Source of the DNA: Sulfuriflexus sp032250955
GTDB taxonomy: Bacteria; Pseudomonadota; Gammaproteobacteria; AKS1
Assembly: GCF_032250955.1 (NCBI RefSeq)
Contig: NZ_JAVVES010000027.1
Span: 1 to 32,841 of the forward strand
Length of the DNA stretch: 32,841 bases
Direction of reading: 5' to 3'
Shown here: piece by piece, positions 1 to 8,692 of the stretch
How positions within the stretch are numbered: the stretch's first letter is position 1
Layout: every line of letters starts with the position of its first letter
Made by a program: the position numbers and the translations under genes
The notes under the pieces: generated by a model
What the model saw: the letters and a program-made list of their open reading frames with translations, nothing else
Database searches by the model: none
Told to the model about the DNA's origin: nothing

Positions 1-79
1 TGCGCATCAATCAACCTGGTTACCTTATTTACCCGAAGCTTGCTGCTTGTCAGGCTTATGTTAACGGGACAGCAGTGAT
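1..79 (+). repeat. Right end of a dispersed MITE-like element (truncated by the window edge)
   Basis: These 79 bases match 19475-19553 with about ten mismatches and end in the same TTAACGGGACAGCAGTGAT terminus. At the second locus that terminus has an inverted partner, so this looks like the right part of a small non-autonomous element. No transposase is visible; the left part lies outside the window. Confidence 0.75.
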
Positions 80-110
80 TTATGTATAAAGTTAATATCG
101 GGAGGTGGGT

Positions 111-377
111 ATGGGCAAGCCGACAGCAGCAGAACTGCAAGAAGCGCTCGAAACGGCTGCACAGATGCGGGAGCAGGACAATGACCCGCATTACGTTGCC
201 AAGGCGCTGTTGAACCTGAACTACCGCATGGGCTACATGGAAAAGGTGCTGCACGCCGCGCAGCTATACCTGCGCGGACTGGGTGAGCATGAACATGCTG
301 CACTGCAAAAAGCTATTGATGCGGCACGCCGGGAAGAGGCGCATACTGGCGGCCGGGATATGGATCATTTTATCTGA
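111..377 (+). CDS. Conserved hypothetical small protein, 88 aa
   Basis: I do not recognise a characterised family. The start is the ATG at 111 because GGGAGG (100-105) lies five bases upstream; the in-frame GTG at 105 overlaps that ribosome site. The product is soluble, without signal peptide or membrane segment, and looks all-helical: an acidic N-terminal helix, a DPHYVAKALLNLNYRMGYME stretch in the middle, and a charged C-terminus with an EAHTGGRDMDHFI end. No cysteine and no catalytic motif is evident. It lies 70 bases upstream of fmdB on the same strand, separated by a GC-rich hairpin. Function unknown. Confidence 0.7.
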   Translation: MGKPTAAELQEALETAAQMREQDNDPHYVAKALLNLNYRMGYMEKVLHAAQLYLRGLGEHEHAALQKAIDAARREEAHTGGRDMDHFI

Positions 378-394
378 GTTGAAAAGCGGGTGGG

Positions 395-417
395 CCGCCC
401 CCATAAACGGGGGGCGG
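395..417 (+). terminator. GC-rich hairpin between the 88-aa gene and fmdB
   Basis: CCGCCCCC and GGGGGGCGG flank a short A-rich loop, giving a very stable stem. There is no T-tract after it, so it may be an attenuator or mRNA-processing hairpin rather than a classical intrinsic terminator. Confidence 0.4.
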
Positions 418-447
418 TGAATATCACTGTATAGACAGGAATGAATA

Positions 448-705
448 ATGCCCATTTATGAATATGTGTGTACTGATTGCGGCCATCAGCTGGAAGCGCT
501 GCAAAAGATGAGCGACGCGCCGCTCAGCGAATGCCCCGAGTGTGGTAAACCTGCCTTGCAAAAGCAGATTTCCGCCGCCGGCTTCCGCCTCAAGGGCGGC
601 GGCTGGTACGAGACCGATTTCAAGAGCGGCGACAAGAAAAACGTCGCTGGTGACCGCAAGGGGTCAGGCGGCGGTTGCGGCGAGGGTAGCTGCAGCAGCA
701 GCTAG
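448..705 (+). CDS. FmdB-family zinc ribbon protein
   Basis: 85 aa. It begins MPIYEYVC, the signature of the FmdB/CxxC_CxxC_SSSS family. Two CxxC pairs (C8/C11 and C29/C32) should bind one zinc ion. The C-terminus is a flexible Gly/Ser/Cys-rich tail (GGGCGEGSCSSS), usual for the family. Originally proposed as a regulator of the formamidase operon in Methylophilus; the role of the widespread short members is not established. The ATG at 448 has an AGGAAT-type ribosome site about eight bases upstream. It precedes the DUF502 gene by 17 bases and both lie upstream of aspS, a recurrent arrangement in gammaproteobacteria. Confidence 0.88.
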   Translation: MPIYEYVCTDCGHQLEALQKMSDAPLSECPECGKPALQKQISAAGFRLKGGGWYETDFKSGDKKNVAGDRKGSGGGCGEGSCSSS

Positions 706-722
706 CCGGGGCGAGCATTCGT

Positions 723-1367
723 ATGTTTCGTCGTTACCTGATTGCCGGTCTGCTGGTCTGGTTGCCGCTCGGGGTCACCCTGCTGGTATTCACGCTGCTG
801 GTCGGGCTGGTCGAAAAGCTTCTTGACCTGATGCCGGCCGCCTACCGGCCGGAGGCCCTGCTCGGGCTGGAGATCCCCTTCCTGGATGTGCTGCTGGCCC
901 TGGTGGTGATGTTGACCATCGTTGTCCTTACCGGCCTGCTCGTCGCCAACCTGTTTGGTCGCAAGCTGGTCACGGTATGGGAGTCGCTGCTCGGTCGGAT
1001 CCCGCTGGTGCGGAGTATCTACCAGAGCGTCAAACAGGTCGCCGAAACGGTGTTTTCTTCCACGGGCAAGTCGTTTCGCAAGGTCCTGCTGATCGAGTAC
1101 CCGCGCAAGGGGCTTTATACCCTGGCACTCCAGACGGGTAACAGCGGCGGCGAGATCCAGGCGCGAACCGGTGAAGAGGTGACCACCGTATTTGTGCCGA
1201 CCACACCGAACCCGACCTCGGGGTTTATTATCCTTGTGCCGACCAAAGACGTGGTGGAACTGGAGATGAGCGTCGACGAGGCGCTGAAAATGGTCATCTC
1301 GCTGGGGCTGGTCGAGCCTAAATGGCCGGCCGAAAAACTGCAGAAAGCCCCTGCAGATATTGCATAA
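723..1367 (+). CDS. DUF502 family inner-membrane protein
   Basis: 214 aa. Two strongly hydrophobic segments are visible near residues 6-30 and 52-78, followed by a soluble domain with the family-typical stretch PLVRSIYQSVKQVAETV and a later PNPTSGFIILVP loop. This matches the DUF502 group of uncharacterised membrane proteins; no enzymatic motif is seen. It starts 17 bases after fmdB, so the two are probably co-transcribed; the ribosome site (GGGGCGAG) is weak. aspS follows after 54 bases. The family is well recognised but its role is unknown, with a membrane-anchored scaffold being only a guess. Confidence 0.87.
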   Translation: MFRRYLIAGLLVWLPLGVTLLVFTLLVGLVEKLLDLMPAAYRPEALLGLEIPFLDVLLALVVMLTIVVLTGLLVANLFGRKLVTVWESLLGRIPLVRSIYQSVKQVAETVFSSTGKSFRKVLLIEYPRKGLYTLALQTGNSGGEIQARTGEEVTTVFVPTTPNPTSGFIILVPTKDVVELEMSVDEALKMVISLGLVEPKWPAEKLQKAPADIA

Positions 1368-1421
1368 AGTCCTGTAACCACTTAAGATTCCCGCCCTTTA
1401 CTAGGTCTGGGAACAAATCCA

Positions 1422-3203
1422 ATGCGAACTCATTATTGCGGCCATGTTAACGAGAGCCTCATCGATTCAACGGTGGAACTCTGCGGCTGGGCACACCGTC
1501 GCCGTGACCATGGTGGCGTCATCTTTATCGACCTGCGTGACCGTGAGGGCCTGGTACAGGTCGTTATTGACCCGGACACCGAGGCCGCGTTTGCCAACGC
1601 CGAGCGTTGTCGTAGTGAGTATGTACTTCGTATAAAAGGCCTGGTACGTCATCGTCCTGAAGGCACGGTCAACAAAGACCTGGCCAGCGGCAAGATCGAG
1701 GTCCTGGCCCGGGAACTCGAGATCCTCAACAGCGCCAAGACCCCGCCGTTCCCGCTCGACGAGGAGACCGAGGTCCGCGAAGAGGTGCGCCTGCGCTACC
1801 GTTACATCGACCTGCGCCGCCCGGAGATGCTGCGCAAGCTGCGCCTGCGCTCCGAAGTCACCCGTGCCCTCCGTGAACAACTCGATGCCAACGGCTTCAT
1901 GGATATCGAGACCCCGATCCTGACCAAGGCCACCCCGGAAGGCGCGCGAGACTACCTCGTGCCGAGCCGCACCCATGAAGGCGAGTTTTTCGCCCTGCCG
2001 CAGTCACCCCAGCTGTTCAAGCAGTTGCTGATGGTCTCCGGCATGGACCGTTACTACCAGATCGTCCGCTGTTTCCGTGATGAAGACCTGCGTGCCGACC
2101 GCCAGCCGGAATTTACCCAGCTTGATATCGAGACCTCCTTCATGGACGAGGAGGCGATCATGCAGATCAACGAGGACATGATCCGCAATGTCTTTGACCG
2201 CGTGCTCGGCGTGCAACTGGCCAAACCCTTCCCGCGCATGAGCCATGCAGAGGCCATCCGGCGTTACGGCGTCGACAAGCCGGATCTGCGTATCCCGCTG
2301 GAGCTGGTGGACGTCGATGACCTCATGCAGGCAGTTGAATTCAAGGTCTTTGCCGGCCCGGCCGCCGACCCGGAAGGCCGCGTTGCCGCCCTGCGCCTGC
2401 CGAAGGGCAGCGAGCTGTCGCGCAAGCACATCGATGACTACACCAAATACGTCAGCATCTACGGTGCCAGGGGTCTGGCCTATATCAAGGTCAACGACGC
2501 GGCGGCCGGTCGTGATGGCCTGCAGTCGCCGATCCTGAAATTCCTGCCCGATGCGACCGTGGACGGCATCATGCAGCGCACCGGTGCCGAAAACGGCGAT
2601 CTCATCTTCTTCGGTGCCGACAAGGCGCACATCGTCAACGAGGCGCTGGGCGCCCTGCGCATTAAGCTCGGTCATGACACCGGCCTGGTCGAAGAGGGCT
2701 GGCGCCCGTTATGGGTGGTCGACTTCCCGATGTTTGAAAAGGACCCGGCCACGGGCAATCTGCATGCCCTGCATCATCCTTTCACCTCGCCAGGCTGCAG
2801 TGCGGAAGAATTGCTTGCCGACCCGGTCAAGGCCCTGTCGCGGGCCTACGACATGATCCTCAACGGCAGCGAAGTCGGTGGTGGTTCCGTGCGTATCCAC
2901 GATGCCGACATGCAGGCCAGCGTCTTCAAGCTGCTCGGTATTAGTGAGGAAGAGGCCAACGACAAGTTTGGCTTTCTGCTCGAGGCGCTGGCCTATGGTT
3001 GCCCGCCTCATGGCGGTATCGCCTTCGGCCTGGACAGGCTGGTTATGCTCATGGCCGGCGCCGACTCGATTCGCGAAGTCATGGCCTTCCCGAAGACCCA
3101 AAGCGCCAACTGCCTGCTCACCGATGCGCCCTCGCAGGTGAGTGAGGCGCAGCTCAAGGAACTCAGTCTACGGATTCGGAAACCGGCCAGGCAGGATTCA
3201 TAA
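1422..3203 (+). CDS. aspS: Aspartyl-tRNA synthetase (probably non-discriminating type)
   Basis: 593 aa, the normal length of bacterial class IIb AspRS with the GAD insertion. Charges tRNA with aspartate in the cytoplasm. Visible: N-terminal OB-fold anticodon domain (RRRDHGGVIFIDLRDREG, residues 26-43), class II motif 2 (FRDEDLRADRQPEFTQLD), the bacterial insertion domain, and motif 3 (GGIAFGLDRLVMLMAG) near the C-terminus. His30 and Gly81 correspond to His31 and Gly82 of the Pseudomonas aeruginosa enzyme, residues linked to relaxed tRNA specificity (Asp and Asn tRNAs); E. coli-type enzymes have Leu at the first site. This suggests that Asn-tRNA is made indirectly with GatCAB. The start matches relatives (MRxHYCG) although the upstream ribosome site is weak. 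Confidence 0.97.
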   Translation: MRTHYCGHVNESLIDSTVELCGWAHRRRDHGGVIFIDLRDREGLVQVVIDPDTEAAFANAERCRSEYVLRIKGLVRHRPEGTVNKDLASGKIEVLARELEILNSAKTPPFPLDEETEVREEVRLRYRYIDLRRPEMLRKLRLRSEVTRALREQLDANGFMDIETPILTKATPEGARDYLVPSRTHEGEFFALPQSPQLFKQLLMVSGMDRYYQIVRCFRDEDLRADRQPEFTQLDIETSFMDEEAIMQINEDMIRNVFDRVLGVQLAKPFPRMSHAEAIRRYGVDKPDLRIPLELVDVDDLMQAVEFKVFAGPAADPEGRVAALRLPKGSELSRKHIDDYTKYVSIYGARGLAYIKVNDAAAGRDGLQSPILKFLPDATVDGIMQRTGAENGDLIFFGADKAHIVNEALGALRIKLGHDTGLVEEGWRPLWVVDFPMFEKDPATGNLHALHHPFTSPGCSAEELLADPVKALSRAYDMILNGSEVGGGSVRIHDADMQASVFKLLGISEEEANDKFGFLLEALAYGCPPHGGIAFGLDRLVMLMAGADSIREVMAFPKTQSANCLLTDAPSQVSEAQLKELSLRIRKPARQDS

Positions 3204-3269
3204 CCTGTCCATGCAGGCTGTTATGCCGTGAAAGCCAACCGTCTGCGGATATCTGCTGTATAAATGCAA

Positions 3270-3307
3270 CAAGTAAAGCCCGGCATTGCCGGGCTTTACT
3301 TGTTTTA
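3270..3307 (+). terminator. Intrinsic terminator after aspS
   Basis: A perfect inverted repeat (CAAGTAAAGCCCGGCA and its complement) followed by TTTTA. It closes the aspS unit, and a TTG reading-frame start lying inside it cannot be the start of the next gene. Confidence 0.85.
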
Positions 3308-3435
3308 TGCACGGAACTACGTATAACTACTATACACATTGGGCGTATCTGGTAATCACCCCTGATATTCTTTATATTTATTTCCGTATCAAGCGGCAGG
3401 AATGCCTCTTCATAACGCCAACATCAGGTAACTTC

Positions 3436-6400
3436 ATGCCGGCCAGAAAGAAAATAACAAAAAAGAAAACGGCCTCGAAAAAACCACCTGTCGCGGCAAA
3501 ACCCCGCAAGAAAGCCACAGCGAAGAAAGCTCCTGTCGCGACAGCCCCGCGCAAGAAGATGGCTTCGAAAAAGACACCGCTTATAGCGAGTTCCCGCAAG
3601 AAGACCGCCACGGGCAAACAAAAAAAGGCAACCAGCCCGGCTATGCCGGAACACGGCGACACAGATTTTCTGGTGGTCGGTATCGGCGCCTCTGCCGGTG
3701 GGCTGGAGGCAGTGACGGAATTACTCCAGCACCTGCCGGCGGATACCGGTATGGCCTTCGTGCTGGTTCAGCACCTGGCACCCGGACACAAGAGCATGAT
3801 GACCGAACTGCTGGCGCGGGAAACCATACTGGATGTCTCTGAAGTCACTGACGGCATGAAGGTAAGGCCCAATCACGTCTATGTGATCCCGCCGAACACG
3901 AACCTGGGTATCTTCAAAAATGCCCTGCACCTGATGCCACGTGAGGCTAAAGGGCAACACCTGCCGATTGACTATTTTTTCCAGTCCCTGGCGAAGGAAC
4001 GGGGCAGCAAGGCCATTGCCGTGATTCTCTCCGGCAGTGCCTCGGATGGCACCCTGGGGTTGAAGGCCATCAAGGCCGGAGACGGTATCACCTTCGCGCA
4101 GGCACTGGAAACCGCCCATTACGACAGCATGCCCGCGAGCGCCATTGCTACTGGCTGCGTGGATTTTGTGCTGCCGCCGAAGGACATTGCCAACGAACTT
4201 GCTCATCTTGCCCGACACCCGGCTGTGCTGCGGACTGATCTCGTCGCCGGCAAGGAAGATCGTGAGCGCATCGATGGCGAACTGGAAAAGATCTTCTGGC
4301 TGTTACGCAACCGCACGGGTAACGACTTTACCTACTATAAGACGACTTCTATCCAGCGGCGGATCAGTCGTCGCATGCTGATGCACAAGATCGAACGGCT
4401 GAAAGACTATGTGCGCTACCTGGGTTTGCATCCCGTCGAACTGGATGCGCTCTTCCAGGATATCCTCATCAACGTCACCAGCTTTTTCCGTGATCCGGAC
4501 GCGTTCTCGGCCCTCAAGAAGAAGGTCTTCCCGATGCTCGTGCGTGAACGCTCTGGTGAGCATCCTGTCCGCATCTGGGTACCGGGTTGTTCAACGGGCG
4601 AAGAAGTCTATTCGATTATCATGGTTCTGATCGAGTTCCTCGACGACGACATGAACAGCACACCGATTCAGGTGTTTGCCTCGGATATCGACGAACAGGC
4701 AATCGCCCGGGCGCGTGCGGCCATTTACCCTGAAGGTATTGTCGCCGAGGTCTCCCGGGAACGCCTGCAGCGCTTCTTTACCAAGGTGCCGCAGGGCTAT
4801 CAAATTAACAAGCGTCTCCGCGACCTGTGTATCTTTGCCGTGCAAAACATCACCAAGGATCCGCCTTTTTCCCATCAGGACCTGATTGCATGCCGCAATA
4901 TGATGATTTACATGAACACGACCTTGCAACGCAAGGTGCTGCAGACCCTGCACTATGCGCTCAATCAGGGGGGTTACCTGTTCCTGGGGACCTCTGAGAC
5001 AGTGGGGGCATCCGCGGATATGTTTGCCGCTGAAGACGAGGCAAACAAGATTTACAGAAAGAAAGATGTTAGCCGGCAGCTGCATTATCATACCCCGAAC
5101 ACCGGAAGGGTTACCTCGCCGCCAGCCTCCATGGCGGTCAGAAAATTGCCGCGGGCCAGGCATGAGCCCGTTGATCTGCAACGGCTCGCCGAAGCGGTCA
5201 TCCTCAACCAGTACAGCCCGGCCGCGGTGGTCATCAACGAACGCATGGACGTCGTGCAATTCATAGGCTTCACCGGCCCCTATCTCGCCCCGGCGCCCGG
5301 CGCGGCGAGCCTGAACCTGATTAAGCTGGAGCACCCGAACCTGACGATGGAGCTGCATCTGCTTGTCCGCAATGCGTTACGCGACAAAGCGTCGAGCCGG
5401 CGGGAAGGCCTGCACCTGCGCCACAATGGCAACATGCTGGAGATCAACATCGAAGTGTTGCCTCTCCCGGAACAGGGTTCCGAGGAGGCCCACTACCTGG
5501 TGCTTTTCCGGAAAGTCGCGGAACATGCAGTGAAGACAGCAGCGAAGGGAACGGCCGGCAAGAAGCAGGCCCCGAGCAAGGAAGCAGAGCATATAAAAAG
5601 GCTGGAACAGGAACTCGCGGATGCCAGGGCCTATTCGCGGTCCATCATTGAGGATCAGGAAGCGGCTAACGAAGGGATCCAGGCCACCAACGAGGAGCTG
5701 CAGAGTACCAACGAGGAATTGCAGAGTACCAACGAGGAATTGCAGAGTACCAACGAGGAACTGGAAACCTCCAAGGAAGAACTGCAGTCCACGAACGAAG
5801 AATTGATTACCGTGAACGAGGAACTGGAGAATCGCAATACCGAGTTATCCACGTCCAACGATGATCTGAATAACCTGATCGCCAGTACCGACCTGCCATT
5901 GATTATGCTCGACGAGGCACTGAAGATTCGTTTCTTCTCGCCGAGGACCCGCGACTTGTTGAATTTGATCGATGGTGACGTTGGCCGCTCTATCGGCGAT
6001 ATCCGCCTCAATTTCGATATCGGTGATATCGTTGACCACGTGCGCAAGGTAATTGAATCGCTTCACCCCCTGGCCACGAAAGTCCGCGATGATGAAGGAT
6101 ATTGGTATACCATGCGCATTACGCCATACCGGACTTCGGATAACCGCATAAAGGGCGCCCTGATCATCTTTGTCGATATCACCGACAGCAAGTTGTTACA
6201 GCGCGCCAGCCGCCTCGCCACGGTGGTGGAGGACTCCAATGATGCCATCACGGTACATGACCTGGACGGCCATATCCTGGCGTGGAACCCGCGTGCGGTG
6301 GAGATTTACGGCTATAGTGAAGAAGAGGCACTCAATGTGGATATCAGCATCATTGTGCCCGAAGACAAACGACAAAAGATGGGCATGCGGATAAACAAGC

Positions 6401-6552
6401 TGCGGCAGGGTCAACTGGTCAGGCCGATCAGTACGCAACGCCTGAGCAAGGATGGCAAGCTGTTTGAGGTTATTGTGACCATGTCATTATTAAAAAACGA
6501 GCGGGGCGAGCCGGAGGCTATTGCCACCACCGAACGCCCACTCACGGATTAA
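3436..6552 (+). CDS. CheB-CheR-PAS fusion protein with lysine-rich H1-like N-terminal tail
   Basis: 1038 aa. Residues 1-70 are a Lys/Ala/Pro-rich tail with three 15-residue repeats (17-31, 32-46, 47-61), like histone H1 or AlgP tails. Residues 78-260 are a CheB methylesterase domain with the triad Ser86 (GASAGG), His113 (VQHLAP) and Asp204 (SASDGT). Residues about 275-545 are a CheR methyltransferase with NVTSFFRDPDAF and the SAM-binding WVPGCSTGEE. A PAS-like segment (585-695), a coiled coil of QSTNEEL heptads (about 715-812) and two PAS domains (815-920, 930-1036) follow. There is no CheB receiver domain. The chosen ATG has an AGGTA ribosome site seven bases upstream; the frame continues upstream to a TTG inside the aspS terminator, which is not credible. 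No MCP, CheA or CheW gene is nearby, so its target is unknown. The kinase gene starts 42 bases downstream and is the likely partner. Confidence 0.93.
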   Translation: MPARKKITKKKTASKKPPVAAKPRKKATAKKAPVATAPRKKMASKKTPLIASSRKKTATGKQKKATSPAMPEHGDTDFLVVGIGASAGGLEAVTELLQHLPADTGMAFVLVQHLAPGHKSMMTELLARETILDVSEVTDGMKVRPNHVYVIPPNTNLGIFKNALHLMPREAKGQHLPIDYFFQSLAKERGSKAIAVILSGSASDGTLGLKAIKAGDGITFAQALETAHYDSMPASAIATGCVDFVLPPKDIANELAHLARHPAVLRTDLVAGKEDRERIDGELEKIFWLLRNRTGNDFTYYKTTSIQRRISRRMLMHKIERLKDYVRYLGLHPVELDALFQDILINVTSFFRDPDAFSALKKKVFPMLVRERSGEHPVRIWVPGCSTGEEVYSIIMVLIEFLDDDMNSTPIQVFASDIDEQAIARARAAIYPEGIVAEVSRERLQRFFTKVPQGYQINKRLRDLCIFAVQNITKDPPFSHQDLIACRNMMIYMNTTLQRKVLQTLHYALNQGGYLFLGTSETVGASADMFAAEDEANKIYRKKDVSRQLHYHTPNTGRVTSPPASMAVRKLPRARHEPVDLQRLAEAVILNQYSPAAVVINERMDVVQFIGFTGPYLAPAPGAASLNLIKLEHPNLTMELHLLVRNALRDKASSRREGLHLRHNGNMLEINIEVLPLPEQGSEEAHYLVLFRKVAEHAVKTAAKGTAGKKQAPSKEAEHIKRLEQELADARAYSRSIIEDQEAANEGIQATNEELQSTNEELQSTNEELQSTNEELETSKEELQSTNEELITVNEELENRNTELSTSNDDLNNLIASTDLPLIMLDEALKIRFFSPRTRDLLNLIDGDVGRSIGDIRLNFDIGDIVDHVRKVIESLHPLATKVRDDEGYWYTMRITPYRTSDNRIKGALIIFVDITDSKLLQRASRLATVVEDSNDAITVHDLDGHILAWNPRAVEIYGYSEEEALNVDISIIVPEDKRQKMGMRINKLRQGQLVRPISTQRLSKDGKLFEVIVTMSLLKNERGEPEAIATTERPLTD
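5699..5764 (+). repeat. 21-bp direct repeats inside the coiled coil of the CheB-CheR-PAS gene
   Basis: The unit CAGAGTACCAACGAGGAATTG occurs three times in a row with almost no base changes, encoding QSTNEEL each time, and a fourth diverged copy follows after one other heptad. Protein heptads need not be conserved at DNA level, so these copies look recently duplicated. Confidence 0.85.
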
Positions 6553-6594
6553 TGCAGGAATAACCCCGGTGACCTGTGACCGCGGAGGGATGAG

Positions 6595-8316
6595 ATGACT
6601 GATTACAGAAAGGTCAATAAGGCAGAATTAATCGAACGACTGGAGCGCTTACAGTCTGAAGATACTACGGATGCGGATAACGCCGAATTGCAACACCTGC
6701 GTCAGGACCTGGATGTACACCAGGTCGAACTGGAAATGCAAAATTACGAGTTGCGTGAAAAGCAACTGGAACTTGAGATCGCGCATAACAAGTACGTTGA
6801 CCTGTATGACTTCGCGCCCGTGGGTTATCTGACCTTTGATGAGAAGGGCATTATCCGCGAGATAAACCTTACTGCTACCGGTCTCCTGAAACGGCCCCGT
6901 GGCCAGTTACTCAATAAACCGTTCACGGCATTTTTTACCAATGGCAGCAGCCAGGCCTTCCATCACTGTCTTAAAGAGGCTATCGATACCGAGCAAGAGC
7001 AGGGCGTGGAATTGGAATTGATACGTAAGGATTACCCCACGCTGTATGTGCATATGCAGATGCTGGCATCATCGACCAGCAAGGGTCACATGAATATCCG
7101 CGCGGCCCTCGTCGACATCACGGACAAAAAAAGGGTTGAGCAGGAATTGCTGCAGGCCAAGGAGCAGGCTGAAGAGGCGTCCCGGGCCAAGTCACAATTT
7201 CTGTCCTGCATGAGTCACGAATTGCGCACCCCGCTGCACGCCATCCTCGGTTTTGCCCAGATACTGGATATAAACAGGAATAACACGCTTGACCAGACCG
7301 ACAAGAATGCTGTTAAGGAGATCCTTAACGGCGGCTGGCACCTGCTCGAGATTGTGAATGACCTGCTTGATATGTCTGCGATCGAGGCCAACAAGGTCGA
7401 GCTGAATATCGAGGCGGTTGAACTGGCCAGGCATTTTCAGGAAGGCCTGGATGCCATACGGCCGCTGGCCAGGCAGCGGGAGATCAATTTGTCCAGTACC
7501 GTAAAGGCCTGTGCAGATATCTATGTCCGCGCGGATCCCGTGCGCCTCAAGCAGGTGCTGCTGAACCTGTTATCAAACGCGCTGAAGTACAACTGCCAGA
7601 AAGGCAGTGTGAGCCTGTCCTGCGAAGAGGTTGGGGCAGACACCGTACGCATCGTTGTTGCAGATACGGGCCGGGGGATCGCGGAAGAAGACCTGCCCAG
7701 ATTATTCGAGCCCTTCAGCCGCCTGTATCTTCGCACCCATGATGTGGAGGAGGGAACCGGCATTGGCTTGACGATTGCCAAGCAGCTTGTCGAGCGCATG
7801 GGAGGACATCTTGGCGTCGAGTCAAAAGTCGGCGAGGGCAGTCGCTTCTGGATTGAACTGCCGCGAAGCCACGGACCAGGACAAGACCTGCCGGCGACCA
7901 GCTCCGCGGCTGTGAGTACCGCCGGGCGTGAGGTTGAGAAGAAAACGGTGCTCTATATTGAAGACAGCCCCAGTCACATTCACCTGGTCGAAACCCTGGT
8001 CAAGGGGATGCCCGACCTCCAGCTATTGACCGCGCCCACACCGGAGCTGGGCCTGGAACTGGCACAGGCTCACCGGCCTGACCTGATCGTGCTCGATATC
8101 TGCCTGCCCGGCATGAGTGGATTCGAGATTTTGCAAACACTGCGGGCAAGTGCCGCCACCTCCGAAATACCGGTTATTGCGGTCAGTGCGAATGCCATGC
8201 CCGCCGATATTGAGAAGGGTCTGCAGGCAGGCTTCCAGCGTTACCTCACCAAGCCATTGAATATTGGGGAATTCTCGGAAGCCCTTGATGCCCTCTTGCA
8301 GGCTGGGGACGATTGA
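6595..8316 (+). CDS. Soluble PAS-domain histidine kinase with C-terminal receiver (hybrid kinase)
   Basis: 573 aa. N-terminal coiled segment with LDVHQVELEMQNYELRE (residues 39-55), often found ahead of PAS in such kinases; PAS domain about 68-178; HisKA with phospho-acceptor His208 in SHELRTPLHAILGF; HATPase_c with the N box (LLNLLSNALKYN), VADTGRGIAEED and GTGIGLTIAKQLVERMGG; receiver from residue 451 with phospho-acceptor Asp501 (VLDICLPGMSG) and Lys553 (YLTKP). No membrane segment, so a cytoplasmic sensor; the PAS ligand is unknown. The ATG at 6595 follows GGAGGG by about five bases. It lies 42 bases after the CheB-CheR-PAS gene and is probably co-transcribed; its phosphotransfer partner is not in the window. 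Confidence 0.93.
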   Translation: MTDYRKVNKAELIERLERLQSEDTTDADNAELQHLRQDLDVHQVELEMQNYELREKQLELEIAHNKYVDLYDFAPVGYLTFDEKGIIREINLTATGLLKRPRGQLLNKPFTAFFTNGSSQAFHHCLKEAIDTEQEQGVELELIRKDYPTLYVHMQMLASSTSKGHMNIRAALVDITDKKRVEQELLQAKEQAEEASRAKSQFLSCMSHELRTPLHAILGFAQILDINRNNTLDQTDKNAVKEILNGGWHLLEIVNDLLDMSAIEANKVELNIEAVELARHFQEGLDAIRPLARQREINLSSTVKACADIYVRADPVRLKQVLLNLLSNALKYNCQKGSVSLSCEEVGADTVRIVVADTGRGIAEEDLPRLFEPFSRLYLRTHDVEEGTGIGLTIAKQLVERMGGHLGVESKVGEGSRFWIELPRSHGPGQDLPATSSAAVSTAGREVEKKTVLYIEDSPSHIHLVETLVKGMPDLQLLTAPTPELGLELAQAHRPDLIVLDICLPGMSGFEILQTLRASAATSEIPVIAVSANAMPADIEKGLQAGFQRYLTKPLNIGEFSEALDALLQAGDD

Positions 8317-8692
8317 GGTCGCAGGGTGTCTTTTTGTCCTGGCTCGCCAGCAGAGGCCGCAGAGGGGAGTGGGGGGGGGATGCGATTACTCCCCGGCTTC
8401 TTGTGAAACGATGTAGAATAATCTCCTGGCTGCATCTAAACAGGCGCAGTGGCCGCATAACAGGCGGCCAAACATCGAACTATAAAAACCGAAAACATCC
8501 AGGCGATTGATATCTATCGCTATAATAAAAATTATATTACTGGCTATATCGGTGCGATTACCCTATAGTACGGTCAGCTACAGATTTTGTTATTGACACA
8601 ATTGGTTGTTCCCTCCGTGTGACGCCCTGAATCATCGTTTCATTACCTGTATGCAACACTATAATTGTTTAATTTTTTAAGGTAAAAGCGAC
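8317..8692. other. Intergenic region upstream of the cold-shock gene
   Basis: 376 bases without a credible gene. The left part has a G-run (8368-8379); the middle (8480-8600) is AT-rich with TATAAT-like boxes that lack well-spaced partners; TTGACA at 8593 also has no matching -10 box. Only the TATAAT at 8660 looks usable for the downstream gene. Confidence 0.5.
8660..8665 (+). promoter_or_regulatory. Candidate -10 box for the cold-shock gene
   Basis: A perfect TATAAT lies 28 bases before the cspA-like start. A 17-base spacer places GTTTCA in the -35 position, which is poor. If used, the leader would be only about 20 bases, much shorter than the long cold-box leaders of E. coli cspA. Confidence 0.3.

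Noticed and set aside
2004..2675. Long antisense frame inside aspS, and similar ones inside ruvB, queC, tolA and soxB
   Set aside because: They are shadows of GC-rich codon use in confirmed genes; none has a start site or family resemblance.
3286..3435. Longer N-terminus for the CheB-CheR-PAS protein
   Set aside because: It would start at a TTG inside the aspS terminator; the ATG at 3436 has a proper ribosome site.
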